Both the position numbers and the translations under genes were made by a program. From Cellvibrionaceae bacterium (GTDB lineage Bacteria > Pseudomonadota > Gammaproteobacteria > Pseudomonadales > Cellvibrionaceae): 13,172 nucleotides of DNA. Below are positions 5,071 through 13,122 of the stretch, piece after piece. The notes under the pieces are model-generated. The model was not told the origin of the DNA, made no database searches, and was given only the letters and a program-made list of their open reading frames with translations. Each line of letters starts with the position of its first letter. Position 1 is the first letter of the stretch. The stretch spans positions 1 through 13,172 of the forward strand of contig JAGKXA010000119.1 of the NCBI GenBank assembly GCA_021151615.1. Direction: 5' to 3'.

Positions 5071-7668
5071 TTATTTGCCGGTGCTAGTCGGACGACTGGT
5101 AGCATCACCCAAGCGGCTGCGCACTAACGCATTGGTATTATGCACGCTGTCATTGTCGTTATAACTGGTCCAACTGACGCCGTTATCAAGGCTATATTCC
5201 AGCTTAAGGCCCGGCAATGAGGTATTCGCTTTCAACACGCCATCATCGACAATCGCACCGGGAGGTGGCAAATAAAAGCTACCGCCTAACGCTGCCAGCT
5301 TGGGCAGCTCTTTAACCGCCAGTTGTACCGCAAATGTCGCCCATTCTGCATTGCGCGCGTCGATGTTTGGCTTATCACCTTCCCAGGAGGCTTTGTGCCA
5401 AGCACGCTCAGCCAACGGAATCAAGCGTGGATAAATCATCTCTTCCATTTGCTTTCCGGTACGAATCGTTTCGCTCCACACTTGGCCTTGCAGGCCGCGC
5501 AGGTTTTCCGGTTTTTCCAGGGCAGGCAAGGCTCGCCCTACCAGCGCCTCCAGATTTTTAATGGGTGCGCCCATGCGGGTTTTATCCGCATTGGCGTAAA
5601 GGTTATCCGGCATAAAACCAAACACTTTGGCAGTATCGGTATAGCGTGCGGCCCAGTAGTAACCACGCTCTTCCGCGTTGGTTTCATAGGGGTGATCGAA
5701 GTACAAGTGGGTGGCAGGCGATAAAATCGGCTCGTAGCCCGCGTTCGCCAAACGATAAGCACGGTCAGCTACGCCCCACTCCCAGATGTTGTCCCAGGCA
5801 TTGGCCAGCACATGCTTGTTGGCAAACTGGCTTCGGTTAAACGTGTTGTTGGGGTCATACATCAAACCATCCTCCCAACCGGCCAGATCCAATCCGCGCA
5901 AAGAAGTAATCGACGAGATTTTGCTAACAAAATAGGGTTTGAGATCCGCAACCCCTGCAACCCCAGGCTCACCTTTGGCAAAGAGTGCATCACACGCGGG
6001 TGATGCAGTCCATGAACCAGCCCCCACCTCATCACCCCCCATATGGAAAGTGACAAGTTTGGTACCCGCTTTGCGATACATTTGCTGCAACTCGTAAATC
6101 ACCTTATCGGCAAATGCATAGGTGGACGGCAAGCACACATTGATGGAATTGTCGGTGTAACTTTGTACCGTGATGTACTGCGATTTATCCAATGGATCAG
6201 ATAATAAATATTGTTCTGCTTCCGCTTTTTTGCCCACCTTTAACAATTTTTTGTAGCGCGCTTCCATGGACTTCACGGCAGCACGCGCATGCCCTGGCAT
6301 ATCAATTTCCGGAATTACTTCGATATGACGGGCACTCGCATATTTTAAAATTTCAATAAAATCCGCCGTGGTGTAATAACCATTGCCTGAACCGGTTTTG
6401 TGCGGGCCAGTGCCGAGTTGCGTTAGCAAACAGGTTTGCTCGCTCAAATCAAAGCAGCGATGCGCACCTATATCCGTCAGTTCCGGTAAGCCGGGAATCT
6501 CAATCCGCCAACCTTCATCTTCGGTTAAATGCAAATGCAATTTATTGAGTTTGTAACGCGCCATTTGCTCGATCAAACGCAGTGTATATTCCTTGCCGTG
6601 GAAATTGCGCCCCATATCGTAGTGCATACCGCGCCATTGAAAACGCGGCGAATCCACCGCAGAAAGCTGCGGGATTTTGTAGCTGCTGGCGGTTTGCGCC
6701 GGCAATAAACTCAGCACACTTTGAATGCCGTAGAAAGCACCGGCGTTATCACCCCCCACAATGGTGATTTTATCGGCGCCAATATTGAGAGAATAACCTT
6801 CTGCATTGCCGATCGATTTGTCTACTTTTATTTCGATTACCTTGCCAGATACCGGCAAATGATCTGCAAGGGTTTTCACCGTTAAACCATAGGTTTTTAA
6901 TTGATCGGCAAAATAGTTTGCTTCTCCGGTTAAACGCCCCGCGAAATGAATTTGCCAGCTACTATCCAGCAGCGCAGTGTCTTTGCGATATTTAATTTCC
7001 GCAGGCGTTGGAATAATTTTCGCGCTGGTATCAGCTTTAATCGCCGCCGCATTTACCGCAAGGTTATCTTGATAGCGTGTCGCTGCTGTCGCTATAGAAT
7101 ACTCATCATTGCTCGCACGCAATTGTTGCTCAGGTTTACCAAATGGTTCGACAAACTCGCTCAAATTTTCAGTATCGGTATTAGCAAATACTTCCGCTTG
7201 CAAACCGGGTTGGGCGATAAAAGCGCGCGGCATAAAGTCGGTGTAGCTCACCAGATGTGCGCCCGCCGTATAGGGAACTTCCAGCGTTGCATTTGCAGCC
7301 AAACCTTTAAAGACTGCTGTCGGTGAGAGCTCATGCAAATCGCCCTGCACATGGCGCAAACTCAAGCCTTCAACCTGGGTTGAATCCAGTTTGCGCACGG
7401 AATGAAAATAAATTTTCCAGTCACCCGCACCAGCCGGCAAAGCCGACGCACCATTGGAAATGGTTACACGAGCCTGGGGTTTAGCGGCGAAATTGCTGAT
7501 TACACCAAAGCCCAGCTTGGTGTCGCGCGCAATGTCCTTGAGTTGTTGCTGGCTTAAGTTGGTGGCACTGACACCCTGCGCAAGTCCGAGCGCCAGGGCT
7601 AGCAACCCGAGGCGCGCACTCGCCGCCCTAAAGGTTTGACGGGGTAGTTTCATCAGGGATGATTTCAT
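5071..7668 (-). CDS. Secreted beta-N-acetylhexosaminidase / chitobiase, GH20
   Basis: The enzyme removes terminal N-acetylglucosamine from chitin oligosaccharides (chitobiose) by substrate-assisted catalysis. The start at 7668 is preferred over an ATG 14 codons upstream because AGGAG lies 8 bases before it and a signal peptide then begins at once: basic MKSSLMKLPRQTFRAASAR, a hydrophobic LGLLALALGLAQ, and likely cleavage after VSA (residue 35). The 865-residue product, close to Serratia chitobiase (885), has the expected order. An N-terminal carbohydrate-binding-like domain covers about 45-210, a GH20b alpha/beta domain about 215-340, the catalytic barrel about 345-770, and a C-terminal Ig-like domain to the end. 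Catalytic HMGGDE is at 542-547, with the D546-E547 pair. R346 in WRGMHYDMGRNF should bind the substrate. There is no lipobox, so the product is probably periplasmic or secreted. It stands alone, without nag genes, and carries its own operator. Confidence 0.95.
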   Translation of the reverse strand: MKSSLMKLPRQTFRAASARLGLLALALGLAQGVSATNLSQQQLKDIARDTKLGFGVISNFAAKPQARVTISNGASALPAGAGDWKIYFHSVRKLDSTQVEGLSLRHVQGDLHELSPTAVFKGLAANATLEVPYTAGAHLVSYTDFMPRAFIAQPGLQAEVFANTDTENLSEFVEPFGKPEQQLRASNDEYSIATAATRYQDNLAVNAAAIKADTSAKIIPTPAEIKYRKDTALLDSSWQIHFAGRLTGEANYFADQLKTYGLTVKTLADHLPVSGKVIEIKVDKSIGNAEGYSLNIGADKITIVGGDNAGAFYGIQSVLSLLPAQTASSYKIPQLSAVDSPRFQWRGMHYDMGRNFHGKEYTLRLIEQMARYKLNKLHLHLTEDEGWRIEIPGLPELTDIGAHRCFDLSEQTCLLTQLGTGPHKTGSGNGYYTTADFIEILKYASARHIEVIPEIDMPGHARAAVKSMEARYKKLLKVGKKAEAEQYLLSDPLDKSQYITVQSYTDNSINVCLPSTYAFADKVIYELQQMYRKAGTKLVTFHMGGDEVGAGSWTASPACDALFAKGEPGVAGVADLKPYFVSKISSITSLRGLDLAGWEDGLMYDPNNTFNRSQFANKHVLANAWDNIWEWGVADRAYRLANAGYEPILSPATHLYFDHPYETNAEERGYYWAARYTDTAKVFGFMPDNLYANADKTRMGAPIKNLEALVGRALPALEKPENLRGLQGQVWSETIRTGKQMEEMIYPRLIPLAERAWHKASWEGDKPNIDARNAEWATFAVQLAVKELPKLAALGGSFYLPPPGAIVDDGVLKANTSLPGLKLEYSLDNGVSWTSYNDNDSVHNTNALVRSRLGDATSRPTSTGK

Positions 7669-7719
7669 TAATTGGACTCCTGCCACATGGAATTGGGGTT
7701 GAAAAGTCATCCAATAGTC

Positions 7720-7747
7720 ATTATTGGCGTTAGAATTTTTCTGACAA
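7720..7747 (-). promoter_or_regulatory. Candidate promoter of the GH20 gene
   Basis: On the minus strand TTGTCA (7747-7742) and AATAAT (7725-7720) are separated by 16 bases; each is one mismatch from sigma70 consensus. Transcription would start near 7713, giving a leader of about 45 bases. The -35 box is formed by one half of the palindrome at 7743-7754, so a bound repressor would block polymerase. Confidence 0.55.
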
Positions 7748-7755
7748 CGTTGTCC
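7742..7755. promoter_or_regulatory. LacI-family-type operator upstream of the GH20 gene
   Basis: GACAACGTTGTC (7743-7754) is a perfect 12-bp palindrome with the central CG typical of LacI-family operators; the context is TGACAACGTTGTCC. From memory, NagR operators of N-acetylglucosamine regulons in Alteromonadales and Xanthomonadales have the same TGACA.CG.TGTCA form. The position over the -35 box of a chitobiase gene fits repression relieved by amino-sugar intermediates. The regulator gene is not in the window. Confidence 0.65.
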
Positions 7756-7861
7756 AGATTACACCAAAATCCGCAGACCGCCAGTGCCTGAACATAAATT
7801 AACCCTTGGAATACCAAGCAGACTTAAGAATAGACGCTGGCAGGAGGAAAGCGCCGGAAGG

Positions 7862-7884
7862 AAAAAAGGGCGCCAAAGCGCCCT
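7862..7884 (-). terminator. Intrinsic terminator after ilvA
   Basis: Read on the minus strand: AGGGCGC, a short TTTG loop, GCGCCCT, then a run of T (plus strand A-run 7862-7867). It begins about 15 bases after the ilvA stop. This separates ilvA from the hexosaminidase promoter. Confidence 0.92.
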
Positions 7885-7898
7885 GATCAATGCCTGAA

Positions 7899-9413
7899 TT
7901 AGCCCAGGAAAAACTTGAAGGCCTCATTCTGGGTTTCATCCCAGAAGGGATAATTGAGTTCACTCAAAAACGCTTTTAACTCGCTGTAATCCTTTTTTGG
8001 CACCTGCATGCCGACTAAAACCCGAGCCGATGCAGACCCATGGTTGCGATAATGAAACAGTGAAATGTTCCATCTGCCGGCGACCTTGTTAAGGAAGGTC
8101 ATGAGTGCACCGGGACGCTCCGGGAATTCAAAGCGGTAAAGCACTTCATCAGTAATCTGCGGGGCGTGACCGCCAACAAGGTGGCGAATATGCAGCTTCG
8201 CCAGCTCATTCTCGGTCATATCAACCAGATCGTAACCTTGCGCCTTTAACTCAGCGACCAGATCTTCGCGGTCCTTACCGCCTGCCGCCACCTGAACCCC
8301 GACGAAAATTTTTGCCTCTTTTGCATCGGCGTAGCGATAGTTAAATTCGGTGATGTTGCGCTTGCCCAAGGCTTTGCAGAACTCCTTGTAGGCGCCCGGA
8401 CGCTCGGGAATTGTGACTGCCAAAATTGCTTCGCGCTGTTCGCCGATTTCAGTGCGCTCGCTAATGTAGCGCAAACGATCAAAATTGATATTGGCACCGC
8501 AATCAATCGCCACCAATGTCTGACCGGTAATACCATATTTGGCGACGTATTTTTTCAGGCCGGCGACGCCGGTTGCACCGGCCGGTTCGGCAATTGAGCG
8601 TGTGTCTTCGAAAATGTCTTTGATACCCGCGCAAATTTCGTCATTGCTAACGGTGATGCACTCATCCACCACTTTGCGTAGCACGCGGAAGGTCTCTTCA
8701 CCAATCTGGGCAACGGCGATACCATCGGCAAAAATGCCGACTTGCGGCAAGACCACCCGCTTTTTCTTTTCCATGGCCGCCATCAAGCAGGCAGATTCTT
8801 CCGCTTCTACGGCGATAATTTTGGTTTCCGGACGAAGGTACTTCACATAGGCACCGATTCCCGCCGCTAAACCGCCACCGCCAACAGCGATAAAAATTGC
8901 ATCTATCTTGCCCGGATACTGGCGCAAGATCTCCATGCCGATAGTGCCCTGCCCGGCAATGACTTCCGGGTCGTCAAACGGGTGGATATAGGTCAAGCCT
9001 TTTTCCTCCACCAATTTCTTCGCGTGGGCAGAGGCCTCATCATAACTGTCGCCATGCAATACCACTTTGGCGCCGCGGGCTTTGACCGCATCAACCTTAA
9101 TCGCCGGCGTGGTGCGCGGCATGACGATGGTTGCCTTGATCCCCAAATGCTGTGAACCCAATGCAACGCCCTGTGCGTGATTACCAGCCGAGGCACAAAT
9201 CACACCGCGATTGCGTTCCTCCTCCGTCAGTTGCTGCAACTTGTTGTAGGCTCCGCGCAATTTGAATGAGAACACCGGCTGCAAATCTTCACGTTTCAGC
9301 AGCACTTTATTGCCGGTACGCGCCGAGAGCAATCGGGCTTCGTCGAGGGGAGTTTCTATCGCCAGATCGTAGATGCGGGCGTTGAGGATACGTTTTAGGT
9401 AGGATTCAGGCAT
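7899..9413 (-). CDS. ilvA: Biosynthetic L-threonine ammonia-lyase (threonine deaminase)
   Basis: The PLP enzyme converts threonine to 2-oxobutanoate and ammonia, the first step committed to isoleucine. The start is at MPESYLKRIL (9413), the usual family N terminus, after a TAAGAG ribosome-binding site; the open frame runs upstream to 9800, but that extension is antisense to rpiA and not homologous. At 504 residues it fits the long biosynthetic form (E. coli 514). PLP lysine K51 lies in VFSFKLRGAYN, followed by SAGNHAQG (75-82) and the phosphate loop GGGGL (178-182). Two ACT-like regulatory repeats follow at about 325-400 and 420-500, both with a PERPGA core, implying feedback inhibition by isoleucine. 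It diverges from rpiA, as in Pseudomonas. No leader peptide or attenuator is evident. Confidence 0.97.
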   Translation of the reverse strand: MPESYLKRILNARIYDLAIETPLDEARLLSARTGNKVLLKREDLQPVFSFKLRGAYNKLQQLTEEERNRGVICASAGNHAQGVALGSQHLGIKATIVMPRTTPAIKVDAVKARGAKVVLHGDSYDEASAHAKKLVEEKGLTYIHPFDDPEVIAGQGTIGMEILRQYPGKIDAIFIAVGGGGLAAGIGAYVKYLRPETKIIAVEAEESACLMAAMEKKKRVVLPQVGIFADGIAVAQIGEETFRVLRKVVDECITVSNDEICAGIKDIFEDTRSIAEPAGATGVAGLKKYVAKYGITGQTLVAIDCGANINFDRLRYISERTEIGEQREAILAVTIPERPGAYKEFCKALGKRNITEFNYRYADAKEAKIFVGVQVAAGGKDREDLVAELKAQGYDLVDMTENELAKLHIRHLVGGHAPQITDEVLYRFEFPERPGALMTFLNKVAGRWNISLFHYRNHGSASARVLVGMQVPKKDYSELKAFLSELNYPFWDETQNEAFKFFLG

Positions 9414-9491
9414 AACAGCTCTTACAGTTAGCGAGTGAAAAAAGTCGCCGCAGTGTAAACAATTTGGCCGCCGCTGGCACGGCGATATCCG

Positions 9492-9497
9492 TATAAT
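9492..9497 (+). promoter_or_regulatory. Probable -10 box for rpiA
   Basis: A perfect TATAAT, 108 bases before the rpiA ATG. No good -35 lies at 16-18 bases, so assignment depends on the -10 alone. A 5-bp hairpin, ACGGA...TCCGT, lies in the predicted leader near 9516-9533. The complementary strand of the same site reads ATTATA and could contribute to divergent ilvA transcription. Confidence 0.45.
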
Positions 9498-9605
9498 GCG
9501 GCAAGTTTTTGGCCTACGGAAGAACTGATCCGTGATGCGGTGTATTGGTTTGGGACGCGCCCTGAATACATCCCTCCTCTGTTCAACAATGTTAATGAGA
9601 AAACC

Positions 9606-10280
9606 ATGACTCAAGATCAACTTAAACAAGCGGTCGCGCGCGCCGCGATTGAATACATCAAACCGAAACTGTTCAACGACTCCATCATTGGTGTCGGTAC
9701 CGGCTCGACCGCCAACTTTTTTATCGATTACCTGGGTGAGATCAAATCCCTGTTTGCTGGCGCTGTCGCCAGTTCCGATGCCTCGGCCGCGCGCTTGCAA
9801 AAACTCGGCATCGAGGTGCTGGACTGCAATTCAGTCAGTGAACTGGTGGTCTACGTGGATGGTGCCGATGAGAGCAACGCCCACTTGCATCTGATTAAAG
9901 GCGGCGGCGCAGCGCTGACGCGCGAGAAAATCGTGCGCGCGGTTTCCAAAGAATTTGTGTGCATCGCCGATGGCAGCAAATGGGTGGATGTTTTGGGTAA
10001 ATTCCCACTGCCGGTGGAAGTGATTCCCATGGCGCGCTCCTACGTGGCACGCGAGCTGGTAAAACTGGGCGGCACGCCTGTGTATCGTGATGGCGTAGTG
10101 ACCGATAACGGCAACGTGATTCTGGATGTGCATAATCTGCAAATTATTGATCCGGTCGGACTGGAAAACCGCATCAACCAGATTACCGGTGTAGTGACTA
10201 ACGGCCTGTTTGCCGCCAGGGGCGCCGATGTGTTACTGCTCGGCACAGCTGAAGGTGTTAAAACCTTGTTCCCCCGCTAA
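9606..10280 (+). CDS. rpiA: Ribose-5-phosphate isomerase A
   Basis: The enzyme interconverts ribose-5-phosphate and ribulose-5-phosphate in the non-oxidative pentose phosphate pathway. The start is placed at MTQDQLKQAV (ATG 9606); the frame is open from 9540 (GTG), but the extra 22 residues are unlike RpiA. The 224 residues compare with 219 in E. coli. The phosphate-binding GVGTGSTA is at 29-36, D85 and D88 in VVYVDGADE, K98 in KGGGAALTREK, and the catalytic E107: all E. coli active-site residues with a constant offset of four. The C terminus NGLFAARGADVLLLGT is standard. The leader is 100 bases long with a perfect -10 box at 9492. It diverges from ilvA, a pairing also found in Pseudomonas. 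Confidence 0.97.
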   Translation: MTQDQLKQAVARAAIEYIKPKLFNDSIIGVGTGSTANFFIDYLGEIKSLFAGAVASSDASAARLQKLGIEVLDCNSVSELVVYVDGADESNAHLHLIKGGGAALTREKIVRAVSKEFVCIADGSKWVDVLGKFPLPVEVIPMARSYVARELVKLGGTPVYRDGVVTDNGNVILDVHNLQIIDPVGLENRINQITGVVTNGLFAARGADVLLLGTAEGVKTLFPR

Positions 10281-10308
10281 TTCCAAACGCTAGTTTTCCG
10301 TAAAAATC

Positions 10309-10339
10309 TGCGCCAGCAACGGCAGTTGGCGCATTCTTT
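10309..10339 (+). terminator. Hairpin after rpiA, possible weak terminator
   Basis: TGCGCCA (10309-10315) and TGGCGCA (10327-10333) form a perfect 7-bp stem with an 11-base loop, followed by TTCTTTCC. The imperfect T-run makes termination partial at best. It lies 29 bases after the rpiA stop and before the chemoreceptor gene. Confidence 0.5.
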
Positions 10340-10345
10340 CCTATA

Positions 10346-10376
10346 CTCGAAGAACCATACCCCGGTTTTTTCGAGG
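10346..10376 (+). promoter_or_regulatory. Inverted repeat in the chemoreceptor leader that includes part of its ribosome-binding site
   Basis: CTCGAA (10346-10351) can pair with TTCGAG (10370-10375). The right arm contains GAG of the GAGG ribosome-binding site (10373-10376), which stands 8 bases before the ATG at 10385. Folding would partly hide the site. A TATACT at 10342-10347 could be the -10 of this gene; if so, the left arm falls at or before the start of transcription and the hairpin would not be in the mRNA. Confidence 0.3.
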
Positions 10377-10384
10377 CATTTCCT

Positions 10385-12004
10385 ATGTTTTCCTTTTCCA
10401 GTATCCAGGGGCGCCTGGTTTTTGCTGTTGGCGCTGGCGTAATTTTATTTGTGATTATCAGTGGTATCGCTATCTCGCTGCTCAGCCGAACCATCACCGA
10501 TTACAACCAATTGATTGCCGGTGCGGTTGCCCAGGAACGCAGCATCAATACCATGAACTTTAAATTTAAAGTCCAAGTGCAGGAGTGGAAAAACGTGCTG
10601 CTGCGGGGCAAGGATCCGGCCAAACTCACTCAGTACTGGAACCAGTTTGAAACCCTGCATAGAGAAATCCAGCAACTCGGAATCGCACTGAATAAAACAC
10701 TGGAGGGCGAGGCAAAGCAAAAAGTCGCGGCGTTTCTGACAGCCCATGAGCAGGCCTTTGGGCGCTATCAGATGGGTTTGGAGGCATTCAGGGATGCCGA
10801 TTTTGATCCAGCCGCAGGTGATAAGGCGGTGACTGGAATAGACCGAGAGCCGAGCGCGCTACTCGCAGAATCAGCGAAATTAATCAGCGAGCGAGTCGCC
10901 AAGGATACCGAACACAACCTTGCCGTAAGTAGCAGTGTGTCGCTCTGGGCCAACGCCCTGATTATCCTGGGCGCCATCTCCGTTGTATTCCTGGTACTGT
11001 TTATTTTGCGCAAGAGCCTGATTGTGCCGCTGGCGCAAATCAATTCGCACTTGAGCCTGCTGGCAGCGGGTAACTTCCGCCAGTCGCTGCACTTTTCCGG
11101 CTCGGGCGAACTGGGGCGCCTGAGTTCGAGTATCCAACAAGTCCAACATAGCATCGTAGAAGTGATTACGGCGGTGCAGAATTCCATGAACAGCCTCAGC
11201 AGTGCGTCAAACGCCATTACCCAAAGCTCATCCTCGCTGGCGACCTACGCCGATGACACACATCACGCCACCGATCAGGTTTCAGCCGCAATCACCGAGA
11301 TGAGTGCTACGGTACAAGAGGTTGCCGGCAACGCCAGTGGTGCGGCGGATGCCGCGCAATCCGCCGACAACAATGCCCGTCAGGGCCTAAAGGTGATGGA
11401 CAACACGCTGAATGCGATTAATCAACTGAGCAATGAAGTTAACCATGTGGGTGTTGCCATGGCGCAACTGGAAACAGATACCAACCGCATCGGGAGCGTG
11501 TTGGATGTCATCAAAAGCGTGGCTGAGCAAACCAACCTGCTCGCACTTAACGCTGCCATTGAAGCCGCACGCGCGGGTGACCAGGGGCGTGGCTTTGCCG
11601 TGGTGGCTGACGAGGTTCGCTCACTGGCTAAACGCACCCAGGACTCCACGGCGGAAATCCAGCAAATCATCGAGGCAGTACAGCAAGGCGCCGCAAACGC
11701 TATGAACGCGATGAAAGTGAGCCAGGAAAAAACCGGCGTTACCCTGGAGATGGCGGGGCAAGCGGGCCAATCAATCAACCAGATCACCCAATCCATTTCG
11801 GCAATTCTGGGCATGAATATGCAAATTGCCACCGCCGCCGAAGAGCAGAGTTACACCGCCGAAGAGATCAATAAAAATATTGTGAAAGTGGTGGGGCTGA
11901 TCAGCAATTTGAATCGCGATGCGCAGAAATCAGCGCAAATTGCCCAGCAACTGGATGGAACAGCAAAAGGCTTGGAAACCCAGATAGCACACTTCGCCAT
12001 CTAA
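10385..12004 (+). CDS. Methyl-accepting chemotaxis protein
   Basis: A 539-residue inner-membrane chemoreceptor that would signal to CheA/CheW. Topology is clear: TM1 at about 9-33, a periplasmic helical sensor at about 34-188, TM2 at about 189-209 (ALIILGAISVVFLVLFIL), HAMP at about 210-263, and a long coiled-coil signalling domain to the C terminus. The invariant hairpin tip is EQTNLLALNAAIEAARAG (381-398), continuing as DQGRGFAVVADEVRSLAKRT to 418. The sensor starts with FKFKVQVQEWKNVLLRGKDP, a pattern common in one-module helical-bundle receptors; the ligand cannot be told. There is no C-terminal CheR-docking pentapeptide: it ends QIAHFAI. No che genes or obvious flagellar sigma28 promoter are nearby, so it is an orphan receptor. 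The ATG is chosen by the GAGG ribosome-binding site. Confidence 0.95.
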   Translation: MFSFSSIQGRLVFAVGAGVILFVIISGIAISLLSRTITDYNQLIAGAVAQERSINTMNFKFKVQVQEWKNVLLRGKDPAKLTQYWNQFETLHREIQQLGIALNKTLEGEAKQKVAAFLTAHEQAFGRYQMGLEAFRDADFDPAAGDKAVTGIDREPSALLAESAKLISERVAKDTEHNLAVSSSVSLWANALIILGAISVVFLVLFILRKSLIVPLAQINSHLSLLAAGNFRQSLHFSGSGELGRLSSSIQQVQHSIVEVITAVQNSMNSLSSASNAITQSSSSLATYADDTHHATDQVSAAITEMSATVQEVAGNASGAADAAQSADNNARQGLKVMDNTLNAINQLSNEVNHVGVAMAQLETDTNRIGSVLDVIKSVAEQTNLLALNAAIEAARAGDQGRGFAVVADEVRSLAKRTQDSTAEIQQIIEAVQQGAANAMNAMKVSQEKTGVTLEMAGQAGQSINQITQSISAILGMNMQIATAAEEQSYTAEEINKNIVKVVGLISNLNRDAQKSAQIAQQLDGTAKGLETQIAHFAI

Positions 12005-12024
12005 CCACCCCAGCCTTATCATCA

Positions 12025-12057
12025 TAAAAAAACCGGGCATTGCGCCCGGTTTTTTTT
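12025..12057. terminator. Bidirectional terminator between convergent genes
   Basis: ACCGGGC (12032-12038), loop ATTGC, GCCCGGT (12044-12050), with an A-run before and a T-run of eight after. It gives a U-tract on both strands, so it can end both the chemoreceptor transcript and the convergent PEP-CTERM transcript. Confidence 0.95.
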
Positions 12058-12074
12058 ACCAATCCAAAAGGATC

Positions 12075-12995
12075 TTACTTGCGGCGACGCAGACGGCTGA
12101 GTCCAACCAGTCCCAAACCGCTCAACAACAATACCAACAGCGATGGCTCGGGTACTTCGACTTCAGTTTCTGGCTCCGGCGGAGTCCAGAAATAGCCGTG
12201 CACTTCACGCAAACTACTGTTGGTGTAGGACTTGGCATAAAGAGAACCATCAAAACCCGCCGCATCAAAAACGTTGGCATTGGCAGCTAATACTGAACCG
12301 CGAACTGCCATGTAGTTGAAGTTTACGCTGGTGGCGTTATAGAAGTTCCACAGGGTGTTGGAGTAATTCCAGGCACCAGTGAGGTTGGTGTTGGTTACAC
12401 TCACATTACCAGAGACGTTGATAATCGCCTTGGTCGCAGAGCCCAACAGCAATTCGATGCCCGAGTTTTGGAAGAAGATGTCAGCGGCATTCAGATTGAA
12501 AACCGCCAAATCATCAGTGCCGGTATAAATCAGTTTTACCTGATTGCCACTCACACTGGCGGCGGCATTCGCACTGAGGCCCTGATAGCTGCTGGCCAAA
12601 GTGGTCATTTCAGATGTCAGCGCTGTCTTTTTCGCAGACAGGTCAACACCGCCGGTGGTGCAATTTACGCTACCTACACAATCGATCTGCGCGCCCAAGC
12701 TTTTGGTGCCGTAGGAAGCAGTTTCACCGTGCATGATTTTCATCTGGCCGCTGACGTTACCCGCCACTTCGAGACCGTCAAAACTGGCCGGGTCGGCAGG
12801 CGTGAAATCCTTGTGGTTAAACTCAGACATTTGAGTAGAAACCAGGTTGCCGCCCACAAAGGTTGCTCCTTCAACGTGGACCGCACCGGTGAGGTTGCCA
12901 CTCAATACCAGATTGTAATCCAGCAACCCTGCGCTCGCGGTCAGCGAACACAGACTCAGACTGGATGCTGCTAACAGCTTGGAATAAAAGTTCAT
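12075..12995 (-). CDS. PEP-CTERM-sorted 'choice-of-anchor A' family protein
   Basis: An exported envelope protein of 306 residues. A signal peptide (MNFYSKLLAASSLSLCSLTASA, cleavage after residue 22) is followed by the anchor-A domain. This shows DYNLVLSGNLTGAVHVEG and FVGGNL (about 26-51) and the C-terminal block VRGSVLAANANV...GSLYAKSY (about 231-257), ending in EVHGYFW. A Pro/Glu-rich linker (PPEPETEVE) leads to the sorting signal: VPEPS (281-285), a hydrophobic helix to about 300, and RLRRRK. In PEP-CTERM systems an exosortase cuts near this motif, and the proteins are tied to exopolysaccharide and floc or biofilm formation. C106 and C112 could form a disulfide. Function of the domain is unknown. 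No exosortase gene is in view. AGGGGA precedes the ATG; a sigma54-type promoter lies upstream. Confidence 0.92.
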   Translation of the reverse strand: MNFYSKLLAASSLSLCSLTASAGLLDYNLVLSGNLTGAVHVEGATFVGGNLVSTQMSEFNHKDFTPADPASFDGLEVAGNVSGQMKIMHGETASYGTKSLGAQIDCVGSVNCTTGGVDLSAKKTALTSEMTTLASSYQGLSANAAASVSGNQVKLIYTGTDDLAVFNLNAADIFFQNSGIELLLGSATKAIINVSGNVSVTNTNLTGAWNYSNTLWNFYNATSVNFNYMAVRGSVLAANANVFDAAGFDGSLYAKSYTNSSLREVHGYFWTPPEPETEVEVPEPSLLVLLLSGLGLVGLSRLRRRK

Positions 12996-13042
12996 AAAAA
13001 TCCCCTTGCTTGTAGTGTCGTCTTATTTTGCTTATTCACTAC

Positions 13043-13058
13043 AGCAGGAAATGTGCCT
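13043..13058 (-). promoter_or_regulatory. Candidate sigma54 (RpoN) promoter of the PEP-CTERM gene
   Basis: On the minus strand AGGCACATTTCCTGCT matches TGGCAC-N5-TTGCW with intact GG (13057-13056) and GC (13045-13044) exactly 10 bases apart, as sigma54 requires. The mismatches are the first T, the G after GGCAC, and the first T of TTGC. Transcription would start near 13032, leaving a leader of about 37 bases. Confidence 0.55.
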
Positions 13059-13122
13059 ATTTTATTTTCTTCTTTAAGATCAATTATTCGCGCCATTTAG
13101 TGCTAAGTGCATCACAAAAACG

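Noticed and set aside
7669..7710. Upstream ATG start for the hexosaminidase
   Set aside because: It would put 14 residues before the signal peptide, and the AGGAG site lies at the right distance only for the ATG at 7668.
9540..9605. Upstream GTG start for rpiA adding 22 residues
   Set aside because: The added residues do not resemble RpiA. The ATG at 9606 gives the family's usual length and N terminus.
9414..9800. A 129-residue N-terminal extension of ilvA in the same open frame
   Set aside because: It runs antisense through the rpiA start and the divergent promoters. Threonine deaminases begin at the MPESYLKRIL segment, which has a ribosome-binding site.
10281..10384. Flagellar sigma28 promoter for the chemoreceptor
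   Set aside because: A TAAA at 10301 has no GCCGATAA-like element at the required spacing.
13060..13110. A second sigma54-like site, TGGCGC..ATTGA, on the minus strand upstream of the PEP-CTERM gene
   Set aside because: Its second element is shifted by one base and lacks GC. Sigma54 promoters do not tolerate that spacing change.
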